Assembly: GCA_025457725.1 (NCBI GenBank) | Contig: JALOTU010000129.1 | Location: forward strand, 1-7,182 | Length of the DNA stretch: 7,182 nucleotides | Source of the DNA: Verrucomicrobiota bacterium | GTDB lineage: Bacteria > Verrucomicrobiota > Verrucomicrobiia > Limisphaerales > DSYF01 | Direction: 5' to 3' | Shown: positions 1 to 6,592 of the stretch, in pieces | Layout of the letters: every line of letters begins with the position of its first letter | Numbering within the stretch: the first letter of the stretch is position 1 | Position numbers and translations under genes: made by a program | The notes under the pieces: model-generated | The model's input: the letters and a program-made list of their open reading frames with translations, nothing else | Told to the model about the DNA's origin: nothing | Databases searched by the model: none

Positions 1-500
1 GAAAGAACATCCTCGCCAACGATTACAGGAATGTGACTTTGATCGAACAAGCGGTTTTGGATGGCCCACGGGAGGTAAAGCTGTTTCTTTCCGAAGGCAA
101 TCTTGGGGATCACCGCGTATACGAAGCTGAAGAGAAACGACCTGCTGTGTGTGTGAAAGGAACAAGCCTGGATGAGTATTTCCAGAACTTTGACTGCACC
201 ATAGATCTAATAAAAATGGACGTGCAAGGGGCTGAAATGAACGCGCTTAAAGGGATGCATCAAGTCCTCCAAAACAACAAGAACATCATTGTGTTAATTG
301 AGTTTTGGCCATCTGGCTTGTCTTCAGCCGGCACAGACCCTTGCGAAGTCATTAGATTCCTTCAGGATCGTGGGTTTTCTTTTTCAAACGTGAAGGAGCC
401 CAATGAGGAAATCCCTGCTTCTGTCCTTCTTGACTATGCCCGCAAGGAGCGGCGGCGCCACAGCGCGCGGCACCTCGATCTGATTTGCATGCGCAGGTGA
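1..500 (+). CDS. FkbM family methyltransferase, 5'-truncated by the window edge
   Basis: This is the C-terminal part of an S-adenosylmethionine-dependent methyltransferase of the FkbM family, which typically O-methylates sugar or polyketide hydroxyls. The reading frame is open from base 3 and ends at TGA 498-500, so the start lies left of the window. A GTG at 33 is only an internal valine, because the frame upstream of it still reads like the family (KNILANDYRNV, then an Ala-Val-x-Asp stretch). The family's hallmark acidic motif is present as IKMDVQGAE at about bases 210-236, followed by the usual 'ALKG' and 'VLIEFWP' strands. The tail LDLICMRR resembles typical FkbM ends. The SAM-binding glycine-rich motif would be in the missing N-terminal part. 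Base composition is lower in GC than in all neighbours until about base 420, after which the last codons turn very GC-rich. It converges with the GT61 gene. The family is confident; the substrate is unknown. Confidence 0.88.
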   Translation, partial: KNILANDYRNVTLIEQAVLDGPREVKLFLSEGNLGDHRVYEAEEKRPAVCVKGTSLDEYFQNFDCTIDLIKMDVQGAEMNALKGMHQVLQNNKNIIVLIEFWPSGLSSAGTDPCEVIRFLQDRGFSFSNVKEPNEEIPASVLLDYARKERRRHSARHLDLICMRR

Positions 501-509
501 TTCTATCCA

Positions 510-535
510 AAGCTTGATCTGGATCAGTAAGGCTT
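510..535. terminator. Possible weak bidirectional terminator between convergent genes
   Basis: The 62-base gap between the convergent FkbM and GT61 genes holds an imperfect inverted repeat. The arms are AAGC (510-513) with GCTT (532-535), and inside them TTGATC with GATCAG around a tiny loop. There is no clear T-run on either side, so this is at best a weak intrinsic terminator. Its placement between two converging stop codons is the main support. Confidence 0.2.
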
Positions 536-562
536 CAAGAAGCGCTTTCAACCATAAGCCAT

Positions 563-1711
563 TTACTGAATGCCTGCCTGTCGCAAGAGCGCCCGAACCA
601 CGCCAAGGTCTGCGGTGATGTCCGCCTCTGAAGCCTGGCTATCCTTGAAGGGCCTGGGGGCTCGCTCGATGACCTTGGCGCCAGGTGGACAGAACACAAT
701 GTTGGTCAACCCGCCTCCGTGCGGTGCCACGACGGCTTCTGCCGAAGAGAACAGCCTCACTTGCTCGTGGAAAGATAGTGTCTCCAAATGGACCGTTTGG
801 AAACCCAGCCCTTCCAGCAGCGCCCGGACTTCCGCTTCATTCGTCAGATGCCGATACTTGGCGCGGCCCCGGCTGATATAGAGACGCAGGCCTTGGCGGC
901 CATCCGACATTGCGGTCCTGAACCGCTCGCGCAAGAATTCCACCACCCAGGACGGCGGGTTGCCGGAAATCCCCGCCCGCGAGGGCACCAACAACCGCTC
1001 GCACTTGGCGTGGAACGGGCGGGAGGTCGGAACCCGGCGATTGGATGCGATCCCTAGTTTGTCGAGCGACTCCTGTTGGAATGGCAGATTCCCCCCGTTG
1101 ATGATGAAGTGGTCCACCTGTGAGGGATGGATGCCCGCCTTTTCAAGAACCGCCAGGCGCGGCAGCACGTCGACAAACCAATGGTAATACGCATCACCCG
1201 ATGCGACGGCCAACGCCACGCTGGTGCCCGCAAGAATCTGGGGCGTTGGCAGACAGGGTCGGAAGAGCAATGAATGCCGCTCCGGCGGGATGTACCATTC
1301 AAGTGAAACATCCGCCAACACGGTTTCGTCCGGGGCTACCACAAACCCCGCCTTGCCCACCACGCGAGCGTTGGGGAGATCGGCCAGAAAGATGGGGGGA
1401 GTGGTATGGGAAACCCTTGCCCCGAATTTCCAATGCAACGCGGCGTCACAAGTCCAGGGCAACCTGCGCTGGTGCGTCACGGCGGATGTCAACTCACAAC
1501 AGCGTGCACCCGAGCCCGCAGCGGATTGCCGGAACCACCCGCAGGTGCTGATGCTGACGTTTGACGGCGGCCTGCGGTCGGGCTCCACCCCGAGGAATGC
1601 GCGAGCCGCCTTCAGCAGGCGTGCAGCCACCGGCGGGCGGAGGGCGACGATCAGGCGCATGCCGAACAGGCGCGCCATCCTGCGGATCAACACTTCGATG
1701 GCAGCCTTCAT
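563..1711 (-). CDS. Glycosyltransferase family 61 (DUF563-type) protein
   Basis: This 382-residue protein is a predicted GT61 glycosyltransferase, a family found in capsule and surface polysaccharide clusters. The family features occur in order. A strand region with 'PPIFLADLPNARVVGKAG' lies at about 105-122. The aromatic/His segment YYHWFVDVLPRL is at 175-186 (family pattern N-Y-Y-H-x-x-x-D). YISR is at 278-281, followed by a Leu-Thr-Asn-Glu segment at 289-292. A GF/F-x-E-Q stretch follows, and then the signature HGGGLTN at 331-337 with FCPPGAKVIE. No signal peptide or membrane span is obvious; the first 40 residues are basic and amphipathic. The ATG at 1711 lies 6 bases after the stop of the upstream GT2, with no clear Shine-Dalgarno, so the two are probably co-transcribed and coupled. 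The length fits the family and the gene looks intact. The sugar and acceptor cannot be read from sequence. Confidence 0.9.
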   Translation of the reverse strand: MKAAIEVLIRRMARLFGMRLIVALRPPVAARLLKAARAFLGVEPDRRPPSNVSISTCGWFRQSAAGSGARCCELTSAVTHQRRLPWTCDAALHWKFGARVSHTTPPIFLADLPNARVVGKAGFVVAPDETVLADVSLEWYIPPERHSLLFRPCLPTPQILAGTSVALAVASGDAYYHWFVDVLPRLAVLEKAGIHPSQVDHFIINGGNLPFQQESLDKLGIASNRRVPTSRPFHAKCERLLVPSRAGISGNPPSWVVEFLRERFRTAMSDGRQGLRLYISRGRAKYRHLTNEAEVRALLEGLGFQTVHLETLSFHEQVRLFSSAEAVVAPHGGGLTNIVFCPPGAKVIERAPRPFKDSQASEADITADLGVVRALLRQAGIQ

Positions 1712-1717
1712 GTCGGT

Positions 1718-2773
1718 TCAGTAGCGTTCAATGAAGGCCACAAAATCGGCGAAGGTGCGACGGCTTCCGAGCACGAAATAATGCCAGGCAATGCTCACGT
1801 GCACCATGCGTTGCATGATCGCAGCATCCGTCTGCGTCCGCAATTTCATGATCTCCCGGTTCTTTCGCCATAACAGGGGCAAATGGCTGAGGATCCAGAA
1901 ATTGGCCTTCAGAATGGCGAGCGAGCGGGACGGACTGGTGAGGAGAAAGCGCGCAAACGCCAAGCTCTCGAGCAGCAACTTCACGGGAAAAACCCGCAAC
2001 CAGGTCTTGGGTGTGTAGTTTTTGAAGAGGATGATCCAGTGGTTGCGATGCAGGAGATATTCCTTGCGGGACTGCAGCCGCTTGTTGCCCCACGCCCCGC
2101 TGCCCACATGATAGACCACGGATTGGGGCACCACGTATTGCTGGTAGCCCGCCAGGTTCAATCGCCAGCTCAGGTCGGTTTCCTCGGCGTAGGAGAACAT
2201 CAATTCATCCAGGTAACCCACCTGCTCCAATACCTCCCGACGCAGAAACATGGCCACCCCGCAACACCAAAACACCCGGTGAAAGTCGTCGTATTGACCC
2301 CGGTCCTCCTCCACTTCGTCGAAGATGCGGCCGCGGCAGTGGGGATAGCCGTAGATGTCAATGAACCCTCCCGCCGCGCCGGCATAGTCGAATTTGTGTC
2401 GCTGGCGCAACGAACGCACCTTGGGCTGCAGCGCCGCCACCTCCGGCATCCGATCCGCCACCCGCACCAATTCGGCCAGCCAGCCGGGATCCTGGAGGGT
2501 GTCGTTGTTCAGCAGAACGCAGTAACGGGCCGTCGAGGAGCGAAGTGCCTGATTGTTGCCCTCGCAGAACCCACTGTTCACCCGGTTGCGGATCAAATGG
2601 ACCCAGGGATGCAGCTTGGCCACAACCTCCGCGGTCCCATCGGAGGAGTTCTGGTCCACGAGCGTGACCTTGAAGTTGGGGTAGTCCGTTTGTTTGAGTG
2701 ACTCCAGACAACGCAGGGTGTGTTCCCGTCCGTTGTAGTTCAGGATGACGATCTCCACCGAAGACTCGTTCAT
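1718..2773 (-). CDS. Glycosyltransferase family 2 protein (rhamnosyltransferase-like GT-A)
   Basis: This 351-residue GT-A fold glycosyltransferase resembles the WbbL/rhamnosyltransferase-like branch of GT2, which adds a sugar from a nucleotide donor to a lipid-linked or surface glycan at the inner face of the membrane. The N-terminus opens directly with the first strand, VEIVILNYNG (6-15). The nucleotide-binding VDQNSSDGT follows at 39-47, then NSGFCEGNN (66-74). The metal-binding DxD equivalent is LLNND at 87-91. The acceptor/catalytic region EETDLSWRL at 197-205 holds the likely base, and a conserved His in YHVGSG is at 222. The C-terminal 100 residues are basic and hydrophobic and may lie on the membrane. 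The ATG at 2773 places the first strand exactly as in the family; no Shine-Dalgarno is evident. It is the first gene of a two-gene minus-strand unit with GT61. The specific sugar is unknown; a rhamnosyl function is only a resemblance. Confidence 0.92.
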   Translation of the reverse strand: MNESSVEIVILNYNGREHTLRCLESLKQTDYPNFKVTLVDQNSSDGTAEVVAKLHPWVHLIRNRVNSGFCEGNNQALRSSTARYCVLLNNDTLQDPGWLAELVRVADRMPEVAALQPKVRSLRQRHKFDYAGAAGGFIDIYGYPHCRGRIFDEVEEDRGQYDDFHRVFWCCGVAMFLRREVLEQVGYLDELMFSYAEETDLSWRLNLAGYQQYVVPQSVVYHVGSGAWGNKRLQSRKEYLLHRNHWIILFKNYTPKTWLRVFPVKLLLESLAFARFLLTSPSRSLAILKANFWILSHLPLLWRKNREIMKLRTQTDAAIMQRMVHVSIAWHYFVLGSRRTFADFVAFIERY

Positions 2774-2951
2774 GAGCGGCTGGGTGTGGCGATCCTCTGC
2801 GAACCCGCGGTTGTCCCGGTGCGTGTCATTGAAAGGAGATCAAGCTGGGCCTGATCATGACCTGCCCCCCGTCCGGGTTCAACGCGAATTTCCCCCCCGA
2901 AGCCGTCCTACCCGCAAACCCACAGGGAAAAAAGACGCTGAGGAAACCCCG

Positions 2952-3359
2952 ATGCTGCACACCGGTCCAAACCGGGCATTGCACTTCGGCATCTCCGACG
3001 CCGCTTACCAGGTGGATTCCTCCTTCCACGCGTTCGAGGCCGCGAATGTCCTGACCCTTAACGCCTGGCAGCATGTGGCCGCAGTGTACGATCAACCCCA
3101 CGGCACGCGCCGACTCCATGTCAACGGCTTCCAGGTGGCCGAGGAAGTCCATGCGCCCATCCAGGTGTTGAACGCCATTGCCCATGTAACCCTCGGGGGC
3201 AACGCCACCAGCAGCACCGGAACCGCGTTTCATTTCGACGGATTGATGGACGAGTTCTCGTTCTATCACTCCGCGCTCCGGCCGGTGGTGGTTGCCTCGA
3301 TCGGGAACCCGCTTGGGAGGAAGCAGCGAGCGCCCAAAAATCCTCATTTCACTCCCTGA
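2952..3359 (+). CDS. LamG/concanavalin A-like domain fragment (possible remnant gene)
   Basis: The 135 residues read as the second half of a LamG-like (Laminin_G_3, jelly-roll) carbohydrate- or protein-binding domain. Visible marks are NAWQHVAAVYD, then LHVNGFQVAEEV, a glycine-rich strand VTLGGNATS, and FDGLMDEFSFYHSALRP. These match the family's W-x-H-V-A, Y/H-V-N-G, iGG and G-x-x-D-E-x-x-x-Y-x-x-A-L patterns. The first half of such a domain, a signal peptide and any partner domain are missing. The ATG at 2952 has a fair Shine-Dalgarno (AGGAA at 2941-2945, 6-base spacing) and GC-rich third positions begin here. The frame is open back to 2745, but that part overlaps the antisense GT2 start and does not look coding. 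LamG domains normally sit in large exported proteins, so this is either a small orphan protein or, more likely, the decayed 3' end of a bigger gene. It has no obvious role in sugar synthesis. Confidence 0.55.
   Translation: MLHTGPNRALHFGISDAAYQVDSSFHAFEAANVLTLNAWQHVAAVYDQPHGTRRLHVNGFQVAEEVHAPIQVLNAIAHVTLGGNATSSTGTAFHFDGLMDEFSFYHSALRPVVVASIGNPLGRKQRAPKNPHFTP
3313..3341 (+). promoter_or_regulatory. Weak sigma-70-like promoter candidate before the C-methyltransferase
   Basis: TTGGGA (3313-3318) and AAAAAT (3336-3341) each match the -35 and -10 consensus at four of six bases, and 17 bases separate them. The pair ends about 40 bases before the ATG at 3382. It would drive the C-methyltransferase/SDR pair from within the end of the LamG fragment. 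In a phylum with unknown promoter preferences this is only a suggestion. Confidence 0.2.
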
Positions 3360-3381
3360 GAACCGCTGGTAGCCTGCCGTC

Positions 3382-4644
3382 ATGCATTTGGTACATCGGA
3401 AGACCTGTCGGATCTGCGGCTCCGCCTCGTTGCGTCAAGTGATTGATCTGGGAGACCAGCATCTGCAGGGCTCGTTTGTGAAACCGGGCGATGAAATGCC
3501 GCCTCTGAGGCGCATTCCCTGCGAACTGGTGCGGTGTGACCCCACGGCGGATGAGCAGGCCTGCGGCCTGTTGCAGATGGCGCACAGCGTACCGCCCGAG
3601 ATCCTTTATTCCTCGTATTGGTATCGCTCCGGAACGAACCAGACGATGCGAGATCACCTCAAAGGCATCGTCAAGGCGGCCGCCACAATGGTGAAACGCA
3701 AACGCGGGACGGTGCTCGACATCGGCTGCAACGACGGGACGCTGCTCAAGAGTTATCCTGCCGGATACCGCAAATTTGGCGTGGACCCCTCGGACATTGC
3801 CCAGGAGATCCAGGGGGGGATCACGGTGATCCAGGATGTCTTTCCTTCGGCGGAACTCGAGCGCCGACATCCCAAGGTGAAGTTCGATGTCATCACCTCC
3901 ATTGCCATGTTTTACGATCTGGAGGATCCGGTCGCATTTGTGAAGTCCATCCGGTCCCTGCTGGCCCCCGACGGACTGTGGGTGGTGGAAATGTCCTACA
4001 TGCCCTCGATGCTGGAGCGCAACTCCTACGACACCATCTGCCACGAGCACCTGGAATACTACAGCCTCTCGGTGCTGGAGACTATTTTCCGGCGGTGCGG
4101 CCTGAAGGTGGTGCGCGCGGAATTGAACTCCATTAATGGCGGGAGCATTCGTTGCTACGTCACGCATGGAAGCTGCGACAAATACCGCAGCGAGAGTTGG
4201 ACCCAGGGAGTGAAGACCCTGCGGCATCAGGAATTCGACCTGGAGCTGGACACGGACAAGCCCTACAAGTCCTTCCAGGATCGCATCAACCTGCATCGGG
4301 ACGAACTGGTCGCCCTGATCAAGCGGCTCAAACGGGAGGGCAAACGCATCCATGTTTACGGAGCCTCCACCAAGGGGAACACCATCCTGCAATGGTGCAA
4401 CCTGGACAGTCGGGTCATCGAATGCGCCGCCGAACGCAACCCGGACAAGTATGGAGCCTTTACCCTGGGCACGGACATCCCCATTGTGAGTGAGGCGGAA
4501 TCGCGCAAGCGGAAACCGGACTACTATCTGGTGCTGCCGTGGCATTTCAAGGAGGAGTTTCTCAAGCGCGAGAAGGCCACGCTGGATGCGGGGATCGGCT
4601 TCATCTTCCCGCTGCCCACCATCGAAATCATCCAGCGCAGCTAG
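3382..4644 (+). CDS. SAM-dependent C-methyltransferase with N-terminal zinc-binding and C-terminal domains (nucleotide-sugar type)
   Basis: This 420-residue protein has the three-part layout of sugar C-methyltransferases such as TcaB9, TylC3 and NovU, which methylate a ring carbon of a nucleotide-linked keto-deoxysugar. Residues 9-61 form the putative zinc-binding domain (Methyltransf_13): C9-x-x-C12, then C52 and C61. The second pair is spread out as C-x8-C instead of a close pair. The SAM-binding Rossmann domain follows with VLDIGCNDGT at 111-120. The conserved HEHLEYYSL segment (221-229) and NGGSIRCYV (252-260) carry the His and Gly residues typical of the family active site. The C-terminal Methyltransf_14 domain shows VYGASTKGNT (325-334), a dinucleotide-fold-like loop, and ends with a PLPTIEII stretch. 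Length is normal. The ATG at 3382 places the zinc domain correctly but has no Shine-Dalgarno. The SDR gene follows after 7 bases, so both probably serve one sugar pathway. The substrate is inferred, not shown. Confidence 0.9.
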   Translation: MHLVHRKTCRICGSASLRQVIDLGDQHLQGSFVKPGDEMPPLRRIPCELVRCDPTADEQACGLLQMAHSVPPEILYSSYWYRSGTNQTMRDHLKGIVKAAATMVKRKRGTVLDIGCNDGTLLKSYPAGYRKFGVDPSDIAQEIQGGITVIQDVFPSAELERRHPKVKFDVITSIAMFYDLEDPVAFVKSIRSLLAPDGLWVVEMSYMPSMLERNSYDTICHEHLEYYSLSVLETIFRRCGLKVVRAELNSINGGSIRCYVTHGSCDKYRSESWTQGVKTLRHQEFDLELDTDKPYKSFQDRINLHRDELVALIKRLKREGKRIHVYGASTKGNTILQWCNLDSRVIECAAERNPDKYGAFTLGTDIPIVSEAESRKRKPDYYLVLPWHFKEEFLKREKATLDAGIGFIFPLPTIEIIQRS

Positions 4645-4651
4645 GCCGCCC

Positions 4652-5521
4652 ATGTCCGTGCTGATTTTTGGGGCCAACGGGCAGGATGGGCACTACCTGT
4701 CACTCCTGTGCCACCAGGCAGGACAGCAGGTGATGGGCGTGTCGCGTTCCCAGGCGGCGGTGGTGGGCGATGTGGCGGATCGCGATCTGGTGACTGCCCT
4801 GATCCGGCAACAGCAGCCGGACTTTGTGTTTCATCTGGCCGCCCACTCCACGACCCGTCACGCCGCAGCCTTCGAAAACCACGCTACCATCGGCACGGGC
4901 AGCCTCAACATTCTGGAAGCCGTGCACACCTGCAGCCCGCAAAGCCGGGTCTTTCTGGCGGGGAGCGGATTGCAGTTCGTCAATCGGGGCCGGCCGATTT
5001 CCGAGGAGGATCCCTTTGAGGGGCATAGCCCGTATGCGGCCACCCGGATCTATACAACGTATCTGGCGCGTTACTATCGGCGTTTGGGGGTGAAGGCCTA
5101 TTTCGGCTACCTGTTCCACCACGAGAGTCCGCGACGCAAGCCGGGTCACTTGAGCAAGATCCTGGCGGATGCCGCCCGGCGTGCGGGACGGGGCGAGAGT
5201 TTCCAACTGGAGGTGGGTGATCTGCGCGTGGAGAAGGAGTGGACGTTCGCCGGAGACACGGTGGCGGCGATGTGGGCGCTGGTAAACCAGGAGGCGGTTT
5301 TCGAGGCGAATCTCGGCACCGGGATCACCCACACGGTGGAGCAATGGGCGGAAGCCTGCTTTAAGGTGGTGGGATTGGATTGGAGAAACTATCTCACCGG
5401 GAAGGCGGACTTCCAAGCGGAGTATCCTCGCCTGGTCTCCAACCCCGCGCGAATTCATTCACTGGGATGGCGGCCCAGGGTGGATCTGGAACAACTGGCG
5501 GAGCTGATGGTTAGGGCTTGA
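4652..5521 (+). CDS. NAD(P)-dependent SDR epimerase/dehydratase, GDP-mannose 4,6-dehydratase-like with altered active site
   Basis: This 289-residue extended short-chain dehydrogenase/reductase should act on a nucleotide sugar. The ATG at 4652 is chosen because the Rossmann strand and cofactor loop start at once (LIFGANGQDG, residues 4-13). The frame is open further upstream, but that part is antisense-like noise overlapping the methyltransferase gene. GQDG, HLAAHS, LNILEAV, LFHHESPRR and EKEWTFAGD echo GDP-mannose 4,6-dehydratases (NLAAQS, FNHESPRRG, RDWGxAxD). The family active site departs from the rule. The usual Tyr-x-x-x-Lys is Y128-A-A-T-R132, with codon CGG for Arg. The strand that normally carries Ser/Thr-x-Glu before it reads AGSGLQF, with S105 but apparently no Glu. 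The protein is also shorter than typical dehydratases (about 320-370). It may be an epimerase, reductase or a non-dehydrating relative. Seven bases separate it from the C-methyltransferase; there is no clear Shine-Dalgarno. Confidence 0.85.
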   Translation: MSVLIFGANGQDGHYLSLLCHQAGQQVMGVSRSQAAVVGDVADRDLVTALIRQQQPDFVFHLAAHSTTRHAAAFENHATIGTGSLNILEAVHTCSPQSRVFLAGSGLQFVNRGRPISEEDPFEGHSPYAATRIYTTYLARYYRRLGVKAYFGYLFHHESPRRKPGHLSKILADAARRAGRGESFQLEVGDLRVEKEWTFAGDTVAAMWALVNQEAVFEANLGTGITHTVEQWAEACFKVVGLDWRNYLTGKADFQAEYPRLVSNPARIHSLGWRPRVDLEQLAELMVRA

Positions 5522-5523
5522 TC

Positions 5524-5555
5524 CCACGGATTGCCCCGGCCGGTTTCAGCCGTGG
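5524..5555. terminator. Possible stem-loop at the SDR/GT2 convergent junction
   Basis: CCACGG (5524-5529) and CCGTGG (5550-5555) are exact inverted repeats around a 20-base interval that itself contains the palindrome CCGGCCGG. It lies across the 24-base gap between two converging stop codons and runs into the last codons of the GT2. No T-run follows on either strand, so termination here is only a possibility. Confidence 0.22.
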
Positions 5556-6583
5556 CCGTGTCGCGCCAGCCAGGCCTGCACGGTCGCCACGGAAACCCCC
5601 CGGTTGATCCGATGGTCCTGCCGCAGGAGGAACCAGCCGGCGCGCATAAACTTGGCCGGGTGGATCAGGCGCGGCCAGCGGCCTTTCTGGAGCGAATAGA
5701 ATGTGTCGCAAAAACTCACCCGGTCATCCGCCACGCGGATCAACGCGTTCATACGCGGAGAAAGATGGCGGCACCGGGTCCAGGCGGTGCGAAAGGCCCA
5801 GATGTACTGCAGCCAATACTGCCAGCGGTGGCTGCGGCGGGCGTTGACCGTCATGCTCGCCGGCGACCCGCGGACCACCACCAGGGGATCGCCGATTTCC
5901 GTCAATTCACCGGAGCGCAGCCCCAACTCACTGAGGAAGGCCACATCATTCCCGTAGGCATGACGCGAGAAGTCAAACCCGTAGGGATTCTCGAACTCAA
6001 TGTAATGGTCGAACACCTCCCGGGCCGCCTGGGTATTAAAGAGGCTGCAAATCTGGTTGACGGGGAACACATCCGCCAGAATGCCCAGGGCGTATTCGTC
6101 ACCCTTTAGTGTCAGCGTATCGAATTCGTGGAGGCGCCGCTGCCGCCCGGTCGGGGTGTAGGGCTTGAACTCGATGAGGCCGCCCGCCGGGCTCTCCTCG
6201 CAGTCGTCAATATAGCAATTGCACCCGGCAAGAAGGTGCTTGGGATTCTTCTCCAACACTGCCAGCAGCCGTTCCAGATAGTCGGGCAACAGCAGGTCGT
6301 CGGACCAGACAAACGTGCTCCAGCGGCCGCTCGCGGCATGCAGTAACTTGCGCCAGGCACGCACCGGGCCGGAATTGGAATCGCTGACCATCACTTTGAT
6401 GCGGGGATCCCGCGAGGCCGCCTCCTGCAGAATGGCCCGCGTGTTATCCTGGCTCGCCTCGTCATAGAGAATGATCTCCAGATCCCGAAACGTCTGGTTG
6501 AGGCACGAGGCAATGGAGTCGGCAACGGTGCGCCCGTTGTTGAAGGTCGGGATCAGCAGGCTGACCAGGGGTGTGGCAGGCAT
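5546..6583 (-). CDS. Glycosyltransferase family 2 protein (GT-A)
   Basis: This 345-residue GT2 glycosyltransferase should use a nucleotide-sugar donor at the cytoplasmic side. The N-terminal strand VSLLIPTFNNG is at 7-17, followed by the family's SIASCLNQTF (23-32). The nucleotide-binding stretch EIILYDEASQDNT is at 36-48, where Ala-Ser replaces the more common Gly-Ser. The metal-binding motif WSDDLLLP is at 93-100. A likely catalytic acidic site lies in GNDVAFLSELG at 211-221, preceded by an aromatic run around FENPYGFDF. The tail after about 255 is rich in Trp and Arg and may be a membrane or acceptor contact. The ATG at 6583 lies 9 bases after the FkbM stop with no Shine-Dalgarno, so translation is probably coupled. 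The gene ends 24 bases from the convergent SDR stop. It is a different branch from the other GT2 in the window. Sugar and acceptor are unknown. Confidence 0.9.
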   Translation of the reverse strand: MPATPLVSLLIPTFNNGRTVADSIASCLNQTFRDLEIILYDEASQDNTRAILQEAASRDPRIKVMVSDSNSGPVRAWRKLLHAASGRWSTFVWSDDLLLPDYLERLLAVLEKNPKHLLAGCNCYIDDCEESPAGGLIEFKPYTPTGRQRRLHEFDTLTLKGDEYALGILADVFPVNQICSLFNTQAAREVFDHYIEFENPYGFDFSRHAYGNDVAFLSELGLRSGELTEIGDPLVVVRGSPASMTVNARRSHRWQYWLQYIWAFRTAWTRCRHLSPRMNALIRVADDRVSFCDTFYSLQKGRWPRLIHPAKFMRAGWFLLRQDHRINRGVSVATVQAWLARHGHG

Positions 6584-6592
6584 CGGCGTGGC

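Noticed and set aside
1883..2701. A 272-codon plus-strand frame
   Set aside because: It is antisense to the GT2 gene, whose nucleotide-binding and NND motifs are clear; the translated product has no family features.
2774..2850. Promoter for the minus-strand GT2-GT61 unit
   Set aside because: A promoter is expected here, but no -35/-10 pair with sensible spacing could be read on the minus strand, so none is listed.
2838..2856. Imperfect hairpin GATCA...TGATC with a nearby AAAGGAG
   Set aside because: The AAAGGAG lies 18 bases from the ATG at 2857, too far to act, and the frame from that ATG has no recognisable product. The hairpin is short and mismatched and sits in a divergent gap where no terminator is needed.
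2745..2951. Upstream extension of the LamG frame to an ATG at 2745
   Set aside because: It would overlap the 5' end of the divergent GT2, has no recognisable domain, and its third positions are less GC-rich than those after 2952.
4490..4651. An N-terminal extension of 54 residues for the SDR
   Set aside because: It overlaps the end of the C-methyltransferase out of frame, is Arg/Ser-rich, and precedes the exact point where the Rossmann fold begins. The ATG at 4652 is the natural start.
3349..4677. A 442-codon open frame on the minus strand, longer than the gene opposite it
   Set aside because: It is antisense to the C-methyltransferase, whose zinc, SAM and C-terminal motifs are unmistakable on the plus strand. 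The antisense protein shows no family motif and is rich in His, Gln and Arg, as expected from reading GC-rich codons backwards.
5531..6109. A 192-codon plus-strand frame
   Set aside because: It lies antisense to the second GT2 and shows no motif; it is a shadow of a GC-rich gene.
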